Shown in pieces: positions 57,605 through 64,000 of a stretch of 64,000 bases of DNA; within the stretch, counting starts at the first letter, position 1, and each line of letters begins with the position of its first letter. Source of the stretch: Paenibacillus dauci (GTDB taxonomy: Bacteria > Bacillota > Bacilli > Paenibacillales > Paenibacillaceae); contig NZ_LAQQ01000001.1 in assembly GCF_000971985.1 (NCBI RefSeq), forward strand, positions 806,001 to 870,000, in the 5' to 3' direction. A program made the translations under genes and the position numbers. The notes under the pieces were generated by a model that was given only the letters and a program-made list of their open reading frames with translations, did not search any database and was not told where the DNA came from.

Positions 57605-58993
57605 TTATTCCCCCTTTCTGCCTCCAATAGTCATTTTGGATACACGCAGTGTCGGCTGACCACAATTTACCGGTAGACTGCCGCTGATGGAGCCGCACAT
57701 TCCCTGTCCATGATCCAGATTATTGCCGACCATATCGATATGCTGCAGAGCCTCCAATCCTTTGCCAATCAGGGTTGCTCCCTTGACCGGTTCGGCGATC
57801 TGACCATTGCGAATCATATAGGCTTCGTTGATAGCAAAGTTAAAATCGCTGGTCGCTGTATTCACCGAACCACCGCCCATGGATTTGGCATAAATACCGT
57901 ATTCCGTATTGGCAATCATCTCTTCACGGGTAGAGCTTCCTTCTGCAATAAAAGTATTATTCATCCGTGATGCCGGTGCGAATTTGTACGACTGGCGTCT
58001 GCCGGAACCGGTAGGTGGCATATTCATGCGACGAGATCCTACTTTGTCGATCAGATAGCCTTTGAGAATACCATTCTCAATCAATACATTGCGCTGGGTA
58101 GGCATCCCTTCATCGTCGATATTGAGCGAGCCCCAGGCATTCGGAATCGTGCCATCGTCAATCGCCGTAACGAGTGGTGAAGCGACCTGCTGACCCAGCT
58201 TACCAGCAAATACCGAAGCCCCGATACCTACCGCTGTCGATTCCAAACCATGTCCACAGGCTTCGTGGAACAATACACCGCCGAATCCATTCTCGATCAC
58301 GACCGGGAATTGTCCGCTTGGCGCATAACCAGCTTTGACCATCGTACCTGCGATTCGTCCGGCTTCACGCGCTTCTGCTGCGATATCCATCTGCTCCAGC
58401 AGTTCCAGTCCTGCATATGCTCCCGGTACACGTAATCCTGATTGGCGCTGCGTACCATCAACTGCAATGGCGCTCATGCGCATCCGTGTATAGGTACGTG
58501 TATCCTCTGCCCACAGTCCGTCCGAATTGGCAATCAGTACTTTCTGTTCCCAGTTCAGAATGCCGACCGACGTCTGCTCGATCAGGGGATGGGAAGCTTT
58601 CAGTGCTTCATGCGCCTGACGCATCAATTCGATTTTGCGGCTGTTCTGTGAGGCTGACGGACGCTGCAGAATCGGATGACGATCTTCAAATTGAACCTGA
58701 TTAAAATTCAGCACCAGATCGCCGGATGATCCTTTGAGTGCGCGAGCAGCCTTGCGGGCTGTCTCAATTAAATATTCTTCACGCAGATCGCTTGTATAGG
58801 CATAGACTGAAAAAACACCCTGAAGAATGCGGATACCTATTCCATAATCACGTCCTGACAGCGCACGTTCCACCACGCCGCCAAGCATTCCCAGATCACG
58901 ATCCGTACGGTCTTCCACAAAAATCTCTGCAAAATCGCCACCACTTTCCAGTGCAGCGTTCAATATTTTTTCTACCAGTGCAGGTTGCAGCAT
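57605..58993 (-). CDS. tldD: TldD zinc metalloprotease
   Basis: Catalytic subunit of TldD-TldE. LFHEACGHGLE is the HExxxH zinc motif, with GMPTQRNVLIENG and YGIYAKSMGGGSVNTATSD later. The ATG at 58993 with AGGAGGG 5 bases upstream gives 462 residues. No peptide precursor gene was recognised beside the pair, so the substrate is unknown. The two genes form a separate operon. Confidence 0.93.
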   Translation of the reverse strand: MLQPALVEKILNAALESGGDFAEIFVEDRTDRDLGMLGGVVERALSGRDYGIGIRILQGVFSVYAYTSDLREEYLIETARKAARALKGSSGDLVLNFNQVQFEDRHPILQRPSASQNSRKIELMRQAHEALKASHPLIEQTSVGILNWEQKVLIANSDGLWAEDTRTYTRMRMSAIAVDGTQRQSGLRVPGAYAGLELLEQMDIAAEAREAGRIAGTMVKAGYAPSGQFPVVIENGFGGVLFHEACGHGLESTAVGIGASVFAGKLGQQVASPLVTAIDDGTIPNAWGSLNIDDEGMPTQRNVLIENGILKGYLIDKVGSRRMNMPPTGSGRRQSYKFAPASRMNNTFIAEGSSTREEMIANTEYGIYAKSMGGGSVNTATSDFNFAINEAYMIRNGQIAEPVKGATLIGKGLEALQHIDMVGNNLDHGQGMCGSISGSLPVNCGQPTLRVSKMTIGGRKGE

Positions 58994-59249
58994 ACTATCC
59001 CTCCTGAATAAGTGATGATAGGAGAACAGAATGATTATGTAAAGGAACAGACAAGCTGCATTCAAGGCATCCTGTCTGTCTGTTCACCGTCTTGATTCCA
59101 TATTGTACCACTAACATTCTCTGCTTCCTAACCGATTGGTTTCACTTTTTTAATTTATCCAATCGCTATTCTACTACAACAGTTCATTGACTCTACGATG
59201 TACCCCGGTCCAATATGATATAAGTTTGACAACATAACGGACTCCAGCA

Positions 59250-59299
59250 AATAGAGCAGCGTTGCAGTCATCACTATCTAACTGCAACGCTGCTCTATT
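59250..59299. terminator. Perfect 19-bp hairpin after the DMT genes
   Basis: AATAGAGCAGCGTTGCAGT and its exact complement form a 19-bp stem with a 12-base loop. The T tail is weak. It lies just past the second transporter gene on the minus strand. The rest of 58994-59321 holds nothing I recognise. Confidence 0.75.
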
Positions 59300-59321
59300 C
59301 TAATGCTAATTGGATCACAAC

Positions 59322-59786
59322 CTATGAGGATTGCGCAGCACTTTTATCGGTTTTCTCACGGAACACGAAAAACAGGGCAATACACATCAGCACAACGCCG
59401 ATCAAGCGTTTAATGCCAAACGGAACCACTTCACTCTCAAACCAGCCAAAATGGTCGATCACCATACTCGCTACCAACTGACCGACGATGACCGAGATGA
59501 CTGCTGCGGTTACGCCAATTTTGGGCACAGCAAGTACCATCAGCGACAGATAGATCACGCCGAAGATCGCGCACAGCAGCTGCCATTTGGGAACTTCATG
59601 AATATTCAGTATATTTCCCTGTCCAAAAAAGTTAACAATAATCGTCAAGAAAATCGCTCCGGTAAAAAAGGTAAAAAACGCACTTTCTATCGTACCTATC
59701 CGCTTGCCGAATGTACCATTGACAGCGGACTGGACACTCAGCCCGATCCCTGCCAGCAGCGGCAGCAATAACATAATAATATTCAT
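59322..59786 (-). CDS. Small DMT-superfamily transporter, YdcZ-like (second copy)
   Basis: The 154 residues contain about five membrane helices and a short cytoplasmic tail. PLLAGIGLSVQSAVNGTFGK and GVTAAVISVIVGQLVASMVI match the DUF606 (YdcZ) half-size drug/metabolite transporters. An AAGGAGG site precedes the ATG. It follows a related gene by 12 bases, and the two probably form a heterodimer, as in other paired half-size DMT proteins. Substrate unknown. Confidence 0.85.
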   Translation of the reverse strand: MNIIMLLLPLLAGIGLSVQSAVNGTFGKRIGTIESAFFTFFTGAIFLTIIVNFFGQGNILNIHEVPKWQLLCAIFGVIYLSLMVLAVPKIGVTAAVISVIVGQLVASMVIDHFGWFESEVVPFGIKRLIGVVLMCIALFFVFREKTDKSAAQSS

Positions 59787-59798
59787 AAATACCTCCTT

Positions 59799-60230
59799 CT
59801 ATACTACAAGCACAAACGATATCATCAGCAGCACAACGGCAATCAGTCGATTACGGTTAAAGGCAATACGCGGCGAACCGAGCAGGCCAAAATGTTCAAT
59901 CAGAATACTCATAATAATCTGACCGACAATGACTGCCGTCACCGAGACACCAACACCCATCAGTGTGACGCTAATGACCAGCAGCGCCAGATAGACCACA
60001 CCCAGCAATCCACCAGTCAGATTCCATTTCGGTACAGTGAGAATCTGCCGCAGATCTCCTTTACCAAAAAACAGAGTAACCAGAAAAGTAGCCATCGCTC
60101 CTATAATGAAGATATAGTAGGTGCTCTCCAGCTCACCTACATGCTGACCAAGCGCTCCTCCAATTGCAGCTTCTATACTGAGTGACATGCCTGCGATCAT
60201 AGCTGTCAGGTATATCAGTAATTTTGAAAT
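59799..60230 (-). CDS. Small DMT-superfamily transporter, YdcZ-like (first copy)
   Basis: Paralogue of the next gene, with matching AGMSLSIEAAIGGALGQ and GVSVTAVIVGQIIMSILIEHFG segments and about five membrane helices. The first ATG (60200) would cut into the first helix and has no ribosome site. AAGGAG lies at 60244-60239, 8 bases before an in-frame ATT at 60230, which restores a full first helix (143 residues). I therefore suggest an ATT start, which is rare. The ATG at 60200 remains the safe alternative. Confidence 0.75.
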   Translation of the reverse strand: MSKLLIYLTAMIAGMSLSIEAAIGGALGQHVGELESTYYIFIIGAMATFLVTLFFGKGDLRQILTVPKWNLTGGLLGVVYLALLVISVTLMGVGVSVTAVIVGQIIMSILIEHFGLLGSPRIAFNRNRLIAVVLLMISFVLVV

Positions 60231-60253
60231 GATAATCCTCTCCTTACATTTAT

Positions 60254-60273
60254 TTATCGAGAATATTCGATAT
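60254..60273. promoter_or_regulatory. Operator-like repeat before the DMT genes
   Basis: TTATCG-N8-CGATAT, 20 bases, just upstream of the first transporter's ribosome site. It matches the repeat at 60629-60648 before arsR in arm sequence and spacing, so it is a probable second site of that regulator. Confidence 0.65.
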
Positions 60274-60301
60274 ATACAATCAAAAAAGAAATCAGCCGAA
60301 T

Positions 60302-60616
60302 TCAGATTTCTTTATCCAAGAACTGGGCCAATTTCTTGATGGTATCCTCATTACGACGGTAATAGGTCCACTGACCGTAACGTACAGCCTCCAATAATCC
60401 AGCTTTTTGCATAATGGATAAATAATGGGAGACGGTGGACTGGGATAAATTCACCTTATCCTGAATATCACCTACACATACGCCGCCTTTGATACTGACC
60501 TCCTTGGGCAGATGTGCTTGCTGTTTGGGGAAATTTTTCTCAGGTTCTCCAAGCCATCTCAATATATTGAGGCGTGTCTCGTTGGAAAGGGCCTTGAAAA
60601 TGTCAATTTCATTCAT
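60302..60616 (-). CDS. ArsR-family transcriptional regulator
   Basis: 104-residue winged-helix repressor. IFKALSNETRLNILRWLG opens the domain, VGDIQDKVNLSQSTVSHYLS is the DNA-recognition part and YGQWTYYRRNEDTI the wing. It has one cysteine, in GGVCVGD, not the CxC metal site of true ArsR, so a metal ligand is doubtful. First gene of arsR-DMT-DMT. Operator-like repeats lie before it and before the transporters, suggesting autoregulation. Confidence 0.9.
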   Translation of the reverse strand: MNEIDIFKALSNETRLNILRWLGEPEKNFPKQQAHLPKEVSIKGGVCVGDIQDKVNLSQSTVSHYLSIMQKAGLLEAVRYGQWTYYRRNEDTIKKLAQFLDKEI

Positions 60617-60628
60617 GCGAAGTATTGT

Positions 60629-60648
60629 ATATCGAATTATACCGATAT
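60629..60648. promoter_or_regulatory. Operator-like repeat before arsR
   Basis: ATATCG-N8-CGATAT, 20 bases, about 12 bases before the arsR start. The same arms and spacing recur at 60254-60273. Confidence 0.65.
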
Positions 60649-60911
60649 GTCAAATCAGACTCATTCAGATCTTCGTTGCCTTCGGCACCAGGTATATACT
60701 TTTACTGCAGTGAACTGAAATTTACTGATAACTCGTTATAATTTTGATATTACAGGCTGTAAAGTATTGATATAATTGTTAAAAGCTGCTGGATCGCTAA
60801 TCTATTTCTACCCTTCTACTCTGCCAATTTCCTGTTTGTATTCCTCCCCATCCCTTTGTTTGTTTTGCCAGCAGCTGAAATACCCATCTCTACATATTAA
60901 GGAGGATTATT

Positions 60912-62432
60912 TTGAGAAAAAGTATACTGATTATCCTGTGTATGCTGCTGGTGCTGCAGAGCACGGTTATATCCAGGCAGGCAGAAGCCCACAGCAGCAC
61001 TGTCGTTGATCCTTCGGCTACTTATACATATGCCAGACTGACAAGAGATATTCAGTCACTCGCACGCAAGTATCCTGAGATCGTGGAATATCGTTCGATC
61101 GGTACGACTCGTTATGGGCGGGAAATCTGGGCAGTCGGGCTCGGACGCGGTGAAGCAACCCTGTTTATTAATGGATCTCACCATGCCCGGGAATGGCTCA
61201 CTACTACACTCAATATGTATATGATTGAGCAGTACGCTGCTGCCTATACAGCCAACCGCAAGTTTGAAGGTTATGATGCACGAACCATTTTGAATAAAAC
61301 CAAAATCTGGTTTGTTCCGATGGTGAATCCGGATGGCGTTACCCTGCAGCAGCTGGATCTGGATGCTTTTCCATCTTCGGTTCATCAGGCGCTGATTACC
61401 ATGAATGGGGGCAGCCGGAATTTCAAACGCTGGAAAGCCAATCTGCAGGGGATTGATCCGAATCGCCAGTATGACTCCTACTGGTCTAGCCTGGAAGCCA
61501 ATATCCCTTATCCATTTTGGCGCAATCACAAAGGCTCTTCTCCGGTACAGACACTGGAAAACAAGGCGATGGTCAATTTCACCTATGAGATTGATCCAGA
61601 GATTGCCGTATCCTATCATTCGGCTGGACGGATCATCTACTGGAGCTTCCACACGCTGGCGGCCAATCTGCCCCGGGATAAACGGCTGGCCCGCTTATTC
61701 AGTGACTATACCGGTTACCGCCTGATGCCGCAGCGCAGCGATTCATCAGGCGGTGGATATACCGACTGGTTTATCACTACTTTCAATCGGCCTGCTTTTA
61801 CTCCGGAAATCGGGATCAAGCCGGGCGAGACGAATCTGCCGGTTTCTGCCTTTGCTGAGGAATGGCGACGTAACAAAAAGATTGGGCTGTGGCTTGCTCA
61901 GGAAAGCTATACCCTCTGGGCGAAAAAGAATGCTAATGATGTATCCACTCCAGATTCCACTGCATCTGCCAATATAAGCGTATGGATTGATAATCAACAG
62001 CCGACTGATCGCATCCCAGCTTTCCGGGAAAATGGCGTTAATTATGTAGCCTACAAACCGCTGCTGACCCATTACGGATTTGTGCCTTTCTGGGATCAGT
62101 CGGCCAAGACTGTAACTGCCACTTCCAGTGCTGGAGGAACTGTCAGTTTCACTCTTAACAGCAAATATGCACAGCTAAACGGCAAGACGATCACACTGAG
62201 TGCCGCACCAAAAATGGTCGATAATATTATTTATGTCCCGGCTCGCCTGATTAGTCAGGTTACCGGAGCAATGCTTGACGTTCAGACGGCAGATCACAGT
62301 CTCCGCTTCACCAGCCCAGAGATCAATCCGGCACCGGTCGACAGCAGTCTGGCTGAACGTTCCGTAGAGAATGACAGCGTTAATGCCAATACAGGCAGTA
62401 CTACGGTCGGTTCATCTACTTACGGAGGATAG
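60912..62432 (+). CDS. Secreted M14 zinc carboxypeptidase with stalk-like C-terminal domain
   Basis: Signal peptide to about residue 26 (AEAHSS). The M14 domain (about 35-335) has SHHAREW (HxxE zinc ligands), VNPDG, the RNFKRWKANLQGIDPNRQY substrate region, SYHSAGRIIYW (third zinc ligand) and FTPEIGIKPGE (the general base Glu). Residues about 355-475 resemble the copper amine oxidase-like stalk domain, followed by a Ser/Asn-rich tail. The start is TTG with AAGGAGG 7 bases upstream. It probably takes amino acids from peptides or muropeptides outside the cell. Confidence 0.88.
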   Translation: MRKSILIILCMLLVLQSTVISRQAEAHSSTVVDPSATYTYARLTRDIQSLARKYPEIVEYRSIGTTRYGREIWAVGLGRGEATLFINGSHHAREWLTTTLNMYMIEQYAAAYTANRKFEGYDARTILNKTKIWFVPMVNPDGVTLQQLDLDAFPSSVHQALITMNGGSRNFKRWKANLQGIDPNRQYDSYWSSLEANIPYPFWRNHKGSSPVQTLENKAMVNFTYEIDPEIAVSYHSAGRIIYWSFHTLAANLPRDKRLARLFSDYTGYRLMPQRSDSSGGGYTDWFITTFNRPAFTPEIGIKPGETNLPVSAFAEEWRRNKKIGLWLAQESYTLWAKKNANDVSTPDSTASANISVWIDNQQPTDRIPAFRENGVNYVAYKPLLTHYGFVPFWDQSAKTVTATSSAGGTVSFTLNSKYAQLNGKTITLSAAPKMVDNIIYVPARLISQVTGAMLDVQTADHSLRFTSPEINPAPVDSSLAERSVENDSVNANTGSTTVGSSTYGG

Positions 62433-62620
62433 TATAGCTATCTCATAGACAGCTCTACGGCTGCTGCAGACAACTCGGTATTTTCAACTATTTTTAAATT
62501 CATTATATTCGGTTACACCAGGCAACTGCTTCGGTATCAGTTTGCATCGATCAGGTTATAACTCTCTTCATTTGGATACTTAATATATGAGTTCTATTAT
62601 AATCCAAGGAGGCTGGTATA

Positions 62621-63496
62621 ATGGCACCGCAGGACGAGCGTTATGCAGACGAGAAGATCCGCGTAGGTGAGGCACTGAGTATGGATTGGTATGAACAGGC
62701 AGAAGGATATGACAGCAAGTTTCTCGGTGAGCAGTACGAGATTCCGCATCCGGGGCTAAGTGCAGAGCTGACCGAGGATATTGCTCCACTTCAAAAGGGT
62801 TCTGTCATTCTGAATTACACTCATTTCTCGATTGTCATGAGCCGTTCACGGCGGCTGGCCATTTATACGGTTGTCAATATTGATGGCAGCCAGCTTCAGG
62901 ATGCTGGACGGTCGGACAAATGGCGATATGATTCACGGATGGATGAACAGTATCAGAGCGGGGATGAGATTTACCGGGATAACGATCTGGACCGTGGGCA
63001 TCTCGTAAGAAGGCGCGACCCGATCTGGGGCAAGGATGCCGATCGCGCCAATGTGGATACATTTCACTTTACCAACTGTGCTCCCCAGCACAAGGATCTG
63101 AATCAGGATACCTGGCTGGGCCTGGAGGATTATATTCTGGAGCATGCGCGCAGCAACAAGCGCAAGGCTACAATTTTCACCGGTCCCGTATTTCGTGACA
63201 GTGATATCGCCTACCGCGGTATCCAGCTGCCCGAAGAATACTGGAAAGTCGCTGCAATCGTCAAGGATAATGGTGAGCTCTCTGTAACTGCCTATCTGAT
63301 CTCGCAAAAAGGGCTGCTGCGTACCATGCAGACCGAGGATGAACTGGGTCCGTACAAGACGTATCAGGTCAAAGTTACTCAGATCGAGGAGCTAACCGGT
63401 CTGGACTTCCGTCATCTGCGTGAACATGACGCCTATCCGGCAGAAGCGGTATCACCGAGTATGACGATTGAGAGTGTACAGGATATTCATATCTAA
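62621..63496 (+). CDS. DNA/RNA non-specific endonuclease, DRGH type, without signal peptide
   Basis: Beta-beta-alpha-metal nuclease related to Serratia NucA. DNDLDRGHLVRRRDP contains the catalytic His, and FHFTNCAPQHKDLNQ the metal-binding Asn. The 291 residues begin with a charged helix and no signal peptide or membrane segment, which is unusual for this family. No immunity-like gene follows. It stands alone, 188 bases after the carboxypeptidase gene. Confidence 0.88.
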   Translation: MAPQDERYADEKIRVGEALSMDWYEQAEGYDSKFLGEQYEIPHPGLSAELTEDIAPLQKGSVILNYTHFSIVMSRSRRLAIYTVVNIDGSQLQDAGRSDKWRYDSRMDEQYQSGDEIYRDNDLDRGHLVRRRDPIWGKDADRANVDTFHFTNCAPQHKDLNQDTWLGLEDYILEHARSNKRKATIFTGPVFRDSDIAYRGIQLPEEYWKVAAIVKDNGELSVTAYLISQKGLLRTMQTEDELGPYKTYQVKVTQIEELTGLDFRHLREHDAYPAEAVSPSMTIESVQDIHI

Positions 63497-63663
63497 ATCC
63501 ACGGTAGTTATACCAAAGTATCCCTATCTCCAGTCATGCTCCTCCCATATCCGGGCCTTTGTCAAAACAACGGTCTAATGTTAAACGTTACGTAAGTATG
63601 TCTTCACAGGATACATCTAGCTTAATAGCTATTACAGAAAACGGATGTACCAGATCATATACC

Positions 63664-63700
63664 AAAAAGAGCCATGTGGATCATCCACAGGCTCTTTTTT
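63664..63700. terminator. Bidirectional terminator
   Basis: AAAAAGAGCC-A-TGTGGA pairs with TCCACA-G-GCTCTTTTTT. It lies between the nuclease gene and the purine nucleoside phosphorylase gene. Confidence 0.92.
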
Positions 63701-63775
63701 ATACTTTTAGATAGCATAAGATTCAGATGGCGTTACCCAATGAGTACTCTGTACAAGCTCTGCCCTTGCCAACTA

Positions 63776-64000
63776 TTACATTTGCGGAATAACAGCCAGT
63801 ACCAGCTTCAGGAACTGATCACGTACACGATCAGCAGTCTCCATAACTTCATCATGAGACAGAGGCTGATCGAGGATACCTGCTGCCATATTGGTAATAC
63901 AGGAGATTCCCAGTACTTCAATACCTGCATGACGCGCTACGATCGTCTCGGATACTGTAGACATTCCGACAGCATCGGCGCCAAGCGTACGCAGCATTAC
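63776..64000 (-). CDS. punA: Purine nucleoside phosphorylase (N-terminal part beyond the window)
   Basis: Only the last 74 residues are present. [35 protein letters not shown] and [13 protein letters not shown] match the C-terminal end of the trimeric PNP (PunA) that splits guanosine and inosine. The 5' part lies off the right edge, so operon context is not visible. Confidence 0.92.
   Translation of the reverse strand, partial: VMLRTLGADAVGMSTVSETIVARHAGIEVLGISCITNMAAGILDQPLSHDEVMETADRVRDQFLKLVLAVIPQM

Overview
The window is a stretch of Firmicutes chromosome, most likely from Paenibacillus or a close relative. The gene order follows the Bacillus hbs-mtrB-hepS-menG-hepT-ndk-cheR-aroC-aroB-aroH-trpEDCFBA supercluster. 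The next block, gpsA-plsY-der-S1-plsC-cmk-prsW, and scpAB and rluB also match the Bacillus group. Ribosome binding sites are strong AGGAGG type and several genes start with TTG or GTG. No rRNA, tRNA, insertion sequence, prophage or CRISPR array was seen. Almost all genes to 26.5 kb lie on the minus strand.

1-17.8 kb: trpA (cut by the window edge), trpB, trpF, trpC, trpD and trpE follow a long leader that holds GAG/UAG triplets typical of a TRAP binding site and an intrinsic terminator. The gene for TRAP itself, mtrB, lies 10 kb upstream in the same supercluster. Between them are aroC-aroB-aroH (chorismate supply), cheR, ndk and a quinone operon (hepS-menG-ubiA-ubiX-mqnA-hepT). That operon joins both heptaprenyl diphosphate synthase subunits to enzymes of the futalosine menaquinone route. 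folE, normally next to mtrB in Bacillus, is absent. hbs and a 2Fe-2S ferredoxin close the block.

17.8-29 kb: a predicted nucleotidyltransferase; gpsA, plsY and plsC (phospholipid synthesis); der and ribosomal protein S1; cmk; the PrsW protease; a MecA-type adaptor; a lipoprotein polysaccharide deacetylase on the plus strand; and a two-gene unit of a CPBP protease with a small membrane protein.

29-44.4 kb: serA behind a T-box leader with a probable serine specifier; a ResDE-like two-component system; rluB; a SatA-like streptothricin acetyltransferase; a cytoplasmic GH2 beta-mannosidase; scpA-scpB; and a riboflavin operon (ribD-ribE-ribB-ribH) behind an FMN riboswitch. RibB lacks the usual RibA half, and a long imperfect hairpin lies between ribB and ribH.

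44.4-64 kb is more accessory. It holds a YtcJ-like amidohydrolase, a secreted beta-propeller protein, and a five-gene sugar-acid operon (deacetylase, DgaE-like lyase, DgaF-like aldolase, sugar kinase, GntR). It also holds an Xre regulator with a membrane partner, ppiB, lysA, tldD-tldE, an ArsR regulator with two small DMT transporters and two matching operator-like repeats, a secreted M14 carboxypeptidase, a signal-less DRGH nuclease, and the end of a purine nucleoside phosphorylase. Many transcription units end at strong bidirectional hairpins. I found no convincing wholly new system. The best leads are the unusual trp leader, the ArsR/DMT unit, the split riboflavin locus and the sugar-acid operon.
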